Shown piece after piece: positions 37,836 through 45,864 of a stretch of DNA of 64,000 nucleotides. Origin of the DNA: Paenarthrobacter sp. AR 02 (lineage in GTDB: Bacteria > Actinomycetota > Actinomycetes > Actinomycetales > Micrococcaceae); contig NZ_JAJUKH010000001.1 of assembly GCF_021538675.1 (NCBI RefSeq), forward strand, positions 961,462-1,025,461, read 5' to 3'. The notes below the pieces were generated by a model, which searched no databases, was not told the origin of the DNA, and was given only the letters and a program-made list of their open reading frames with translations. Both the position numbers and the translations under genes were made by a program. Positions within the stretch are counted from its first letter, which is position 1; each line of letters starts with the position of its first letter.

Positions 37836-38386
37836 ACACGGGTGTCCTGTTCTTCAAGTGCCCCCGACAGTATGAGGTCCACTGCTTGGCCCAAGTCCTC
37901 GGCAACAAAGCGGGCGGCGGCGATTTCTTCGCGCCGGGTCACGTCCGTTGGCACCAACACACTCCGGGCACCCGCTGCGGCGGCCGCTTCCATGTCTGCA
38001 CCGATGTCGCCAACGAAAGCGACTTCCTCCGGCAAGAGACCCAGCGTGCTGCAGGCTCCCAGAATCATGCCGGGGGCGGGCTTGCGGCAGTCGCATCCGT
38101 CCTTCGGGCCATGTGGGCAGATTTCCCACACATCGAACGGGCCCAGGAGTTGATCCACCCGCTGATTCACTGACATGACCTGGTCTAGGGTCACCAGTCC
38201 ACGGGCCACGCCCGATTGGTTGGTTACCACTCCGGTGGCCAGTCCCGCCCGACGCACTCTCTCGAGGGCGGACACGGCACCATCCATGGGCTGCACCAGC
38301 TTCGGGTCGCCGTTGTACGGCACGTCAACGACGAGTGTTCCATCGCGGTCAAACAGGACCGCCTTCAACGTTCCGGTTCCTCCCAT
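37832..38386 (-). CDS. HAD-IIIA phosphatase (GmhB-like)
   Basis: A 184-residue HAD phosphatase with the catalytic FDRDGTLVVDVPYNGD near residue 12, VTNQSGVARG near 53, and the zinc loop CPHGPKDGCDCRKP near 90-103. The zinc loop and size are typical of D-glycero-D-manno-heptose-1,7-bisphosphate phosphatase. The C-terminus has the conserved VGDIGADMEAAAAAG. It is the first gene of the minus-strand run that ends at 31592, so the pathway is encoded from one promoter region near 38.4 kb. Confidence 0.9.
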   Translation of the reverse strand: MGGTGTLKAVLFDRDGTLVVDVPYNGDPKLVQPMDGAVSALERVRRAGLATGVVTNQSGVARGLVTLDQVMSVNQRVDQLLGPFDVWEICPHGPKDGCDCRKPAPGMILGACSTLGLLPEEVAFVGDIGADMEAAAAAGARSVLVPTDVTRREEIAAARFVAEDLGQAVDLILSGALEEQDTRV

Positions 38387-38472
38387 ACCCGCAACGTTCC
38401 CCAGTTCTCCGGACGCTAAACAGTGCGGCCGTGAGAAGTTTCATGCGGCTAGACTCCTAGCGGGAGGCCTCC

Positions 38473-39423
38473 ATGGACACTGTCGATAGCACCGAACAAC
38501 CCTTGCTGCTCGCCCTGCGCGCCCTGAAGCTTGGCGACCTCCTGGTCGCTGTTCCGGCACTCCGGGGACTGCGGAGGGCATTCCCCGACCACCGGATCCT
38601 GTACGCCGCGCCGGCCTGGATCGCTGAAGCTTTGGAGCTGGTTGGGGGCATCCACCACCTGCCCACGCCGGGGCTCGACGATCCCCTCACGGTCCCGCGG
38701 GGCGCGGTGGACATCGCCGTGAACCTGCATGGAAACGGGGCCGAGAGCCGCACGCGGATTGATGAGTTGCAGGCCCGGCGGGTGATCGCCCATGAATCGC
38801 CCGGCCTTGAGGGGCCTCCTTGGTCCACCGGGTTACCCGAGCGCGAGCGTTGGACCAGGCTGCTGAATTGGCATGGGATTGACGCCGACCCCTTGGACTT
38901 TCGGCTGCACCGCCCCGCCGTTCCTTCGCCAAGTCCCGGCGCCACAGTGATCCATGTGGGCGCTGCGTACGGCAGCCGGCTGTGGCCGGTGGAGCGATTC
39001 GCCGACGTCGCGGTCCAACTCGCCGCGGCAGGGCACCGGATTGTCCTCACGGGCGGCACGTCGGAGCGCGGGCGCGCCGAGGAGACGGCTGCCCTGGCCA
39101 AGCTCAAAGGAGCAAACCTCGACGACGGTCTGCTGGCTGGGCGGCAGGGGCTCGCAGAGTTTGCGGCCACCATCGCAGAGGCGCGCCTGGTGGTCTCCGC
39201 TGACACTGGGGCGGCACATCTTGCCTCTGCCTACGAGCGCCCGTCCGTCGTTCTGTTTGGTCCCGCGCCCGCGGAGGAATGGGGTCCGCCGCCGGGCCCG
39301 CACGTGGTGCTGACCGCCGTCGAACTTCGCCGCGGCGACGTCTTCTCCGCAGACCCGGACCCCGCACTCCTGGCGGTCAGCGTGCGCGATGTCCTGGACG
39401 CCGTGGAGCGCCTGGACTGCTAG
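38473..39423 (+). CDS. glycosyltransferase family 9, copy C
   Basis: A 316-residue GT9-type enzyme, shorter than the other two: LKLGDLLVAVPALRGLRRAF at the start, VIHVGAAYGSRLWPVERF in the middle, and VVSADTGAAHLASAYERPSVVLF near the C-terminus. It lacks the Cys-rich segment seen in copies A and B. It is divergent from the GmhB-like gene across an 86-base gap that must hold both promoters. GCGGGAGG lies upstream of its start. Confidence 0.9.
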   Translation: MDTVDSTEQPLLLALRALKLGDLLVAVPALRGLRRAFPDHRILYAAPAWIAEALELVGGIHHLPTPGLDDPLTVPRGAVDIAVNLHGNGAESRTRIDELQARRVIAHESPGLEGPPWSTGLPERERWTRLLNWHGIDADPLDFRLHRPAVPSPSPGATVIHVGAAYGSRLWPVERFADVAVQLAAAGHRIVLTGGTSERGRAEETAALAKLKGANLDDGLLAGRQGLAEFAATIAEARLVVSADTGAAHLASAYERPSVVLFGPAPAEEWGPPPGPHVVLTAVELRRGDVFSADPDPALLAVSVRDVLDAVERLDC

Positions 39424-39441
39424 CTGCCCGTGGCCGTGTGG

Positions 39442-40215
39442 TTATAGGGCTGTTCCGTCCCGGAGCCGGACTTCGTCGTCCAAAAGTTTGGTTTGGAGCG
39501 AGACGAGGACCTTGGAAAGCTTGCGTGAAACCTGCATCTGGGACATGCCCAAGGCCTCAGCAATGGTGGACTGCGTCTCTTCGCGGTAGTAGCGCCGGTA
39601 CAGCAGGTGGCGGTCCTCAGCGCTTAGGTCACGAATCGCATTCCGGAGAGCCAGCACGTCCTCCAACCGGTCAGTGGGGCAGCCAAAAGCAGACAGGGAA
39701 CCCTGCAACCCCTCACGGCCTTCCCCCGCGGGAGCGTCCAGGGAATCCGGACGCTTACTGGTGCCAGCCATCAGCGCTTCGCGCACCTGGCAGGGTTCCA
39801 GCCGGAGGTCCTCTGCGACTTCCTCCGGGGATGGCGTCCGTTGCAGCACCTGTGTCATTTCCTCCGTCCGGGCCAACACCTGGCGACGAACGTCCTGGAT
39901 GGTGCGGGGCGGCCTGACAACCCAGCAATGGTCACGGAGGTACCGCTTGACCTCGCCGGCAATGGTGGGGGCGGCATAGGCCGGGAAACTGACGCCCTTG
40001 GACTTGTCGTAGCCTCGGGAGGCCTTGATGAGGCCCATGTAGGCGACCTGCCTGACATCATCCAAGTCGTGCGTATGGGCGGAATACCTGGCCGCAATGG
40101 ATTTGGCCAGATTGAGATGGTCCAGGACCAGGCTGTCCTGAAAACTTTGGCGGATGCTTCCTTCAGGGGCAACCGGAGGCCTGGTACTTACGTCGAAAGG
40201 TCGGGTTTGACGCAT
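39442..40215 (-). CDS. RNA polymerase sigma factor, SigB/SigF family
   Basis: A 257-residue sigma factor with regions 2, 3 and 4: DLDDVRQVAYMGLIKASRGYD and AGEVKRYLRDHCWVVRPPR (region 2), SPEEVAEDLRLEPCQVREAL (region 3), and STIAEALGMSQMQVSRKLSKV (region 4, DNA-binding). This is the general-stress family. No anti-sigma or anti-anti-sigma gene is adjacent. I chose ATG 40215 with AAAGGA upstream. It is divergent from the GAF-ANTAR gene. Confidence 0.93.
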   Translation of the reverse strand: MRQTRPFDVSTRPPVAPEGSIRQSFQDSLVLDHLNLAKSIAARYSAHTHDLDDVRQVAYMGLIKASRGYDKSKGVSFPAYAAPTIAGEVKRYLRDHCWVVRPPRTIQDVRRQVLARTEEMTQVLQRTPSPEEVAEDLRLEPCQVREALMAGTSKRPDSLDAPAGEGREGLQGSLSAFGCPTDRLEDVLALRNAIRDLSAEDRHLLYRRYYREETQSTIAEALGMSQMQVSRKLSKVLVSLQTKLLDDEVRLRDGTAL

Positions 40216-40271
40216 GGGCTTCAATCCTTTGACCGGATGAGGGGTGAGCCCACGGCAAGACTCCTTAAAAA

Positions 40272-40290
40272 GAGAAGCACACTTACTATT
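40272..40290. promoter_or_regulatory. imperfect palindrome ending CTTACTAT between sigma factor and ANTAR genes
   Basis: GAAGCACACTTACTATT near 40274-40290 resembles the inverted repeat at 26559 and the sequence near 61434. It lies in the divergent gap, about 60 bases from each start codon. Whether it is an operator or part of a promoter is unknown. Confidence 0.3.
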
Positions 40291-40354
40291 GGCTTTCAAC
40301 GGGTGCCGGAGGTTAGTCTCGAAAGGTAGCCACCGCCACGGATCGGAGATACAC

Positions 40355-41095
40355 ATGGAAGACCCACAGCTCCTCGAGCCGAATTCCGTGGTGGCTGAGG
40401 TTCAGGACTTGCTGCTCGCCACTCCTGACGTCGAGGACTTTCTCCATGAGTTGGCCCGGCACTCAGCTGCCATGTTCAGCACTCCCGAAAAGGATGTGTA
40501 TTGCGGCATCACCCTGATGCGGCAGCGCAACGCCGGCACCGTCGCCAGCAGCAGTGAACGCGCGCGCCAGCTCGACGAGATCCAATACTCCTTCGCGGAC
40601 GGGCCCTGTCTTCACGCCTGCCGCGAGGCCACGCAAGTCCACATCCCGGATTTCGAGAAGGACAAAACCTGGCCCGAGTACAACAAGGCCATCACAGACC
40701 ACGGTGTCCGCGCCGTCCTGGCTGTTCCATTCCCCCTGTCCGAGGGGGTCGCCATGGCTGGCCTTAACCTCTATTCAGACCGGCCCCACGCCTTCGACCA
40801 AGCCGCCGTGCAGCGTGCCAACGACTACGTTCAACAGGCATCCAAGGGCCTCCAGCTCGCCGTGCTGATCGCGCAACACAGCCAAACCGCCGCCAACCTG
40901 AGGGCCGCCATGGAATCCCGGACGGTGATCGACGTGGCGACGGGCATCATCATCGCCCAGAACCGCTGCACACAGGTCGAGGCCATGGAACTCATCAAGA
41001 AAGCCTCCAGCAACCGGAACGTCAAGCTCCGTGTGGTGGCGCAGGCCATCGTTGATTCAGCCGGGGGCGGACCGATCCAGACCGTGTTCAAGTAG
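40355..41095 (+). CDS. GAF and ANTAR domain regulator
   Basis: A 246-residue protein. A GAF sensor domain spans about residues 15-165 (GPCLHACREATQVHIPDFEKD, AVLAVPFPLSEGVAMAGLNLY). The C-terminal ANTAR domain (ESRTVIDVATGIIIAQNRC, then VEAMELIKKASSNRNVKL) binds RNA hairpins and prevents termination. It would couple a small-molecule or redox signal to antitermination of target transcripts, which are not identified. GGAG lies upstream of the ATG. Confidence 0.93.
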   Translation: MEDPQLLEPNSVVAEVQDLLLATPDVEDFLHELARHSAAMFSTPEKDVYCGITLMRQRNAGTVASSSERARQLDEIQYSFADGPCLHACREATQVHIPDFEKDKTWPEYNKAITDHGVRAVLAVPFPLSEGVAMAGLNLYSDRPHAFDQAAVQRANDYVQQASKGLQLAVLIAQHSQTAANLRAAMESRTVIDVATGIIIAQNRCTQVEAMELIKKASSNRNVKLRVVAQAIVDSAGGGPIQTVFK

Positions 41096-41122
41096 GCGCC
41101 GGGCTTTCTGGCGCGGGCGCGG

Positions 41123-41211
41123 TCCCGGCCTTCTTCGCCACGCCCACCCCTGATCCCGGCCTTCTTCGCCACGCCCACCCCTGGTCCCGGCCTTCTTCGC
41201 CACGCCCACCG
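41123..41211. repeat. 31-bp tandem repeat, about 2.9 units
   Basis: A unit beginning TCCCGGCCTTCTTCGCCACG recurs at 41123, 41154 and 41185 with a 31-base period and one base change between units. It lies just after the GAF-ANTAR gene and before the nuclease-like gene. There are no variable spacers, so it is not a CRISPR. Confidence 0.85.
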
Positions 41212-41337
41212 TTCAACGGCGTGCCCGACCAACAAGGCCGGGAGGCCCACGCCCCCACCAGTCCTCCCCAGCTCCTGTTTTGCACATAGGGACATCAGGG
41301 CGGCCGGATGAGTCGCTTTCTGCCTCAGTGTTCTCGT

Positions 41338-42387
41338 ATGGACATTCCTTCCGGGCTCATCGAGACACCCGCAATCCTCCGCTCCGGAGGCAGAACCGAC
41401 GCCGTGCACAGCAGCTTCATGGCCGGCAATCTTGTGAGGATCCGGCGCGGGTTCTACGTACCAACTTCCCAGTGGGTCGAGGCCAAGCCTTGGGACCGGT
41501 TCGCATGGACCCTGGCGGCCGCCACCCGAGCTATACCTGGCCTCGTTCTTTGCCGCGAAACCGCAGCATTCGCCGCAGGGTTACCAATACTTCAGACGCC
41601 ATCCCATGTGGAATGCTTGACGCCCCATCCGAGCCGATCCGGTAGCCGACGCCCCACTTTCTTAGCCCACCAAGCCGCTGATCATGATGGTCGCGTCGTA
41701 AGGGAAACTGGTTACCCGTTGCGGTATCACCTTGGCCAGGAAGGACATCGGGAAACCCACGGAGAATTTACCTGCACTGGACTTCTGCGAACAGTCCTTG
41801 ATGTGGCCTTCTCCTCCAAACTGAGCCAGTCATTGGTAGTCACCGATGGCGCAGCCCGGAAGCTGTGGCTCCGCGGAGAATTGGAGCCCGGCGTCAGCCT
41901 CCTGGAGCACCAGGAGCTCGCCGCTGCCGTTCGCTCACACCCGCACGCGGCGGCCCGGCATCGTGCCGAACTCGCACTGGCCCTTTCGAACCCCTTGGTT
42001 GAGTCCGCCGGGGAGTCCTACAGCCGTGCAGCCTTTCACTATCTGGGTTTTGAACAGCCCGAACTGCAGCACGACTTCAGCGATCCTGACGGCTTCATAG
42101 GCCGGAGTGACTTCTGGTGGCCTGGTCAGGACGGAAGGAAGGGTGTAGTCGGGGAGTTCGATGGCAAGGGCAAATACACGGACGCCATGTTGAGAAGAGG
42201 TGGCAGTCCGGAGGAGACCCTCTACCAGGAAAAGATCCGCGAAGACCGTATCCGGGCACTGGGCTTTGCCTTCGTCCGATGGGGATGGTCGCATGTCCGG
42301 GATCCGGAACGGCTGCGCAGGAAACTCATCGCGGCCGGGTTGTCTCCCGCGGGAAAGTCCGCGCTACTGAGAACCGTTTCCACATGA
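41338..42387 (+). CDS. AbiEi/DUF559-like protein with Vsr-type nuclease fold (copy 2)
   Basis: A paralogue of the protein at 13405, about 349 residues. The N-terminus matches the same winged-helix-like pattern (NLVRIRRGFYVP). The C-terminus has SDFWWPGQDGRKGVVGEFDG and GKGKY, then RALGFAFVRWGW, so the candidate catalytic D, E, D and K positions are kept. The two copies share layout and start position but differ over most of their length, implying an old duplication or separate acquisition. An upstream ATG at 41308 is possible. No partner toxin is adjacent. Confidence 0.75.
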   Translation: MDIPSGLIETPAILRSGGRTDAVHSSFMAGNLVRIRRGFYVPTSQWVEAKPWDRFAWTLAAATRAIPGLVLCRETAAFAAGLPILQTPSHVECLTPHPSRSGSRRPTFLAHQAADHDGRVVRETGYPLRYHLGQEGHRETHGEFTCTGLLRTVLDVAFSSKLSQSLVVTDGAARKLWLRGELEPGVSLLEHQELAAAVRSHPHAAARHRAELALALSNPLVESAGESYSRAAFHYLGFEQPELQHDFSDPDGFIGRSDFWWPGQDGRKGVVGEFDGKGKYTDAMLRRGGSPEETLYQEKIREDRIRALGFAFVRWGWSHVRDPERLRRKLIAAGLSPAGKSALLRTVST

Positions 42388-42493
42388 ACTGGCGCCCAAT
42401 CCGGCCCTTGTTGGCCTGCCGGCTCGTACTCCGGCGGGATATTCGTACATGTCCGGGATCCGGAGCCTGGAACGAGTCGGCGAGCACAAAAAG

Positions 42494-42510
42494 AAGGGAA
42501 ATATTCCCTT
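42494..42510. promoter_or_regulatory. inverted repeat AAGGGAA-ATA-TTCCCTT
   Basis: A perfect 7-base inverted repeat with a 3-base centre lies upstream of helR. It could be an operator or a hairpin. A TATAAC box at 42523-42528 sits just downstream. Confidence 0.4.
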
Positions 42511-42534
42511 CCATATTCAATGTATAACCCACAC

Positions 42535-42556
42535 GGGGGCTTGCGGCAAGGCCCCC
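42535..42556 (+). promoter_or_regulatory. rifamycin-associated element (RAE) upstream of helR
   Basis: GGGGCTTGCGGCAAGGCCC lies inside this 22-base palindrome, about 60 bases before the helR start. It matches, as I recall it, the 19-bp RAE consensus described upstream of rifamycin-inducible genes in actinobacteria. A TATAAC box at 42523-42528 is 6 bases upstream, so the element overlaps the likely transcription start. This is strong evidence for rifamycin-responsive control. Confidence 0.85.
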
Positions 42557-42614
42557 TGCATGCCGAACAATGGGTCGACGTACCCCCATCACCACAGAAA
42601 AAGGGAGTCGTGGG

Positions 42615-44825
42615 ATGCCCGAAACCAGCCCTCTGAAATCCAGTGCTTTCGCCCTGCCCGAGCACCTTAACCGCAAAGCCAACCCCAAGCTGATTGGCAG
42701 CGATGAGCAACACTTTGAGGCAATTGCTGAGACGCTCGCGGAGTCCATCGCCGATCTGTCCGACCGCCTGGAGGAGACCCGAAAGCAACCAGCCGGTCGC
42801 GGCCAACGGGCGTTGGACCGCGACCAGGAGATCCACCGCCTGACTGCCCGCCTCCGTGCGCTCCGCCGCTTTGGGCTGGATCTTTGCTTGGGCCGGATGG
42901 TCCCAGAAGACACTCAGGAGCCGGTGTACGTTGGCCGTTTGGGCCTGAGCGACAAGCGTGGACGCCGTCTCCTTGTCGACTGGCGTTCGCCGGCCGCAGA
43001 GCCGTTTTTTGGTGCAACACATGCCAATTCCATGGGCTTGGTGAGCCGTCGCAGATACCGCTGGACCCGGGGCAGGATCAGCGATTACTGGGACGAGGTG
43101 TTTACGGCCGACGGGATGGAGGGAAACGAGGCCCTAGATGACCAGTCCGCGTTCATAGCCAGCCTGGGCACCAGCCGCTCCCCAGGGATGCGGGATGTGC
43201 TGGGGACGATCCAGGCTGATCAGGACGCGATTATCCGGGCCGGCTCACGGGGTGCCCTGGTGGTGGATGGAGGTCCAGGCACTGGCAAGACGGTGGTTGC
43301 ACTCCACCGCACGGCCTATCTGCTGTATTCGGATCCCCGCCTGGGCCATCGGAGCAACCACCGGAAAAGCGATGTCCTTTTCGTCGGCCCGCACCAGGCC
43401 TACTTGGCGTACGTCGCCGATGTCCTCCCCAGCCTGGGAGAAGAGGGAGTGCAGACGTGCACACTCAAGGACCTCGTCCCGGAAGGAGCCGGCGCCGGGG
43501 ATGAACAGGATCCGGAGGTGGCGCGGCTCAAGTCGTCCGTGAACATGGTGAAAGCGATCGAGTCGGCGGTCCGGTTTTACGAGGAGCCGCCATCGAAGGG
43601 GCTGACGGTCGAAACTCCGTACGCGGACATCCGGGTGAGCGCTGAGGACTGGGCGGAGGCTTTCGATGCCGCCGAACCCGGTACGCCACACAACGAATCC
43701 CGCGACGAAGTGTGGGAGGCACTGCTCGCTATCCTCATCGACAAAATGGAGGATCACGACATTCCTGAGGACATCCTGCGCCAAGCCTTCTCGCAGAATG
43801 CAGAACTGCGCAATGCCTTCAACCGGGCGTGGCCGCTGCTGGACTACAAGGGCCTGGTGGGAGACCTCTGGAGCGTTCCCGCCTACCTGCGTTTGTCGGC
43901 ACCGTGGCTGAATGCCGAGGAAATCGCCGCCTTGCAACGCGAAGAGCCGGCCGCGTGGACGACCTCCGACCTCCCCCTGCTGGATGCAGCCAGACTGCGG
44001 CTGGGTGACCCTGAATCGTCGCAACGCAGACGACGGCGGCAGGTCGCCTTGGCTGCCGAGCGGCAACTGATGGACCGGGTAGTCGATGACCTGATTGCGG
44101 CCGACGACTCCGAACTCATGGAGATGTACATGCTGCGCGGGGACGACATGCGGGAGAAGCTCGTGGACGAGGATGGCCTGGAGGCGGCCGATCCCGACCT
44201 TCTCGCCGGTCCATTCGCGCACATTGTGGTTGATGAGGCGCAGGAGCTGACCGATGCGGAATGGCGGATGCTGCTGCTTCGCTGCCCTTCGCGAAGCTTC
44301 ACTGTGGTGGGCGATCGCGCCCAGGCCCGGCACGGATTCGCCGAATCATGGGAGGAACGCCTGGAGCGCGTGGGAATGGGAAGCGTGCAGATCGCCACAC
44401 TCAGCATCAACTATCGGACGCCGGAGGAGGTCATGGCAGAAGCCGAGCCCGTGATCAAGGCGCTCCTCCCTGACGCAAACGTGCCTGTTTCGGTCCGCAG
44501 CACGGGGATTCCTGTGCTGCACCAGCACGTGGATACGCTCCATCTGGTCCTGGACACCTGGCTCGCGGCCAACGCTGAAGGAACTGCGTGCGTCATCAGC
44601 AAACAAGGGCACTCCGACGCCGGTCCTGACGAGGGCCGCGTCTACTGGCTCACTCCGGAATTGGCGAAGGGGCTGGAGTTCGACCTCGTCGCCCTGGTCG
44701 ACCCGGAAGAGTTCGGCGATGGAGGCCCGGGCCACGGCATGGGAGGCGCGGTGGACCAATATGTGGCGATGACCAGGGCAACCCGGCAGCTGATAGTCCT
44801 CCGAAGCACCAACGATGTTCCGTGA
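42615..44825 (+). CDS. helR: RNA polymerase recycling motor ATPase HelR
   Basis: A 736-residue HelD-family helicase-like ATPase. HelR proteins bind RNA polymerase, can displace rifamycins and free stalled polymerase. The N-terminal 100 residues are helical coiled coil (HFEAIAETLAESIADL, LDRDQEIHRLTARLRAL) that would enter the secondary channel. Walker A (DGGPGTGKTVVALHRTAYLL) is near residue 220, and Walker B (VVDEAQELTDAEWRML) near 540. A UvrD-like C-terminal domain has YVAMTRATRQL. I chose ATG 42615, preceded by AAGGGAG. The RAE upstream supports the rifamycin link. Confidence 0.92.
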   Translation: MPETSPLKSSAFALPEHLNRKANPKLIGSDEQHFEAIAETLAESIADLSDRLEETRKQPAGRGQRALDRDQEIHRLTARLRALRRFGLDLCLGRMVPEDTQEPVYVGRLGLSDKRGRRLLVDWRSPAAEPFFGATHANSMGLVSRRRYRWTRGRISDYWDEVFTADGMEGNEALDDQSAFIASLGTSRSPGMRDVLGTIQADQDAIIRAGSRGALVVDGGPGTGKTVVALHRTAYLLYSDPRLGHRSNHRKSDVLFVGPHQAYLAYVADVLPSLGEEGVQTCTLKDLVPEGAGAGDEQDPEVARLKSSVNMVKAIESAVRFYEEPPSKGLTVETPYADIRVSAEDWAEAFDAAEPGTPHNESRDEVWEALLAILIDKMEDHDIPEDILRQAFSQNAELRNAFNRAWPLLDYKGLVGDLWSVPAYLRLSAPWLNAEEIAALQREEPAAWTTSDLPLLDAARLRLGDPESSQRRRRRQVALAAERQLMDRVVDDLIAADDSELMEMYMLRGDDMREKLVDEDGLEAADPDLLAGPFAHIVVDEAQELTDAEWRMLLLRCPSRSFTVVGDRAQARHGFAESWEERLERVGMGSVQIATLSINYRTPEEVMAEAEPVIKALLPDANVPVSVRSTGIPVLHQHVDTLHLVLDTWLAANAEGTACVISKQGHSDAGPDEGRVYWLTPELAKGLEFDLVALVDPEEFGDGGPGHGMGGAVDQYVAMTRATRQLIVLRSTNDVP

Positions 44826-44918
44826 TGACTTTTCAGTGATGACTGTTCACGGTCCGTTAATCCCGTGCTGTGGCGCCGGTCCTAGTTCAGTGTCGGGGAT
44901 GTCTGCTGTACTGGAAGC

Positions 44919-45764
44919 ATGACTATTCTGACTGATACTCCAGTTGCTGGCATCGATGACCAGCTCAACAACAACAACAAGCTCATGATCGCTTTGGACG
45001 TCGACGGCACACTCGTCGATCACGACGGCCACATGTCCCCGGCTGTCCGATCCGCTGCACAGGCCGTTGTGGCCAGCGGGCATGACGTCATGATCGCTAC
45101 GGGCCGCTCACTCAATGCCACGCTTCCCATCATCGAACAGATCGGCCTGGAGCGGGGTTACGCGGTCTGCTGCAACGGCGGCGTAACGCTCCGGCTGGAC
45201 CCCGCAGTGGAGTCCGGCTACGAGATCATCCACAAGGCCACGTTTGATCCCGCTCCGGCACTGCAGGCACTGCGGAAACGGCTGCCTAACGCCAAGTACG
45301 CGCTCGAGGATGAGGACGGAAACTTCCTTTCCACCGAACGCTTCCAGGATGCCAGTTTCGGCGTGGAGTCCATCGGCGTCGACTTCCAAACGATGCTGGA
45401 CGCTACCGCGGTCCGCGTGGTGGTTTTCAGCACTGACAACACCTCGGAAGAGTTCAACGAGGCAATCCGGCACATCGGGCTGTCCGGCGTGACCTATTCC
45501 GTCGGCTGGACGGCCTGGTTGGATATCGCTGCCGAGGGCGTCACGAAGGCCAGTGCTTTGGAAGCGCTGCGGCAGAAGCTCGGCACGGACCAGGCCAACA
45601 CAGTGGCCGTGGGCGACGGCCGCAACGACATCGAGATGCTCACGTGGGCCGGCCGCGGCGTTGCCATGGGCCAGGCTCCGGATGAGGTCCTCGCCGTTGC
45701 TGATGAGGTCACCGCGTCAGTGCTCGACGACGGCGCAGCCTTGGTTTTGCGCGGCCTGCTGTAA
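44919..45764 (+). CDS. HAD hydrolase, Cof type
   Basis: A 281-residue HAD-IIB phosphatase with the catalytic LDVDGTLVDHDGHM near residue 26, IATGRSLNATLP near 66 and AVGDGRNDIEMLTWAG near 230. Cof-type enzymes dephosphorylate sugar phosphates and cofactors such as pyridoxal phosphate; the substrate here cannot be assigned. It is convergent with serS, with a terminator between. Confidence 0.93.
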   Translation: MTILTDTPVAGIDDQLNNNNKLMIALDVDGTLVDHDGHMSPAVRSAAQAVVASGHDVMIATGRSLNATLPIIEQIGLERGYAVCCNGGVTLRLDPAVESGYEIIHKATFDPAPALQALRKRLPNAKYALEDEDGNFLSTERFQDASFGVESIGVDFQTMLDATAVRVVVFSTDNTSEEFNEAIRHIGLSGVTYSVGWTAWLDIAAEGVTKASALEALRQKLGTDQANTVAVGDGRNDIEMLTWAGRGVAMGQAPDEVLAVADEVTASVLDDGAALVLRGLL

Positions 45765-45783
45765 CTGCCACTCAACAGCTAAA

Positions 45784-45840
45784 CCCGCCCTTGTTGGCCT
45801 CACAAGCCGCACAAGGGCGGGCTCAGCAAACAAGGGCGGG
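45784..45840. terminator. bidirectional terminator with two alternative right arms
   Basis: CCCGCCCTTGT (45784-45794) can pair with ACAAGGGCGGG at 45811-45821 or with the same sequence at 45830-45840. It separates convergent Cof-type hydrolase and serS genes. The two arms are mutually exclusive. Confidence 0.75.
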
Positions 45841-45864
45841 TCTGTAGTAGCCGCAGACGAAAAC

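Noticed and set aside
39424..41096. A SigB-type operon with RsbV/RsbW regulators
   Set aside because: No anti-sigma or anti-anti-sigma gene is beside the sigma factor; the neighbour is a GAF-ANTAR protein.
41123..41211. A possible CRISPR array
   Set aside because: The copies are contiguous with no spacers and there are no cas genes in the window.
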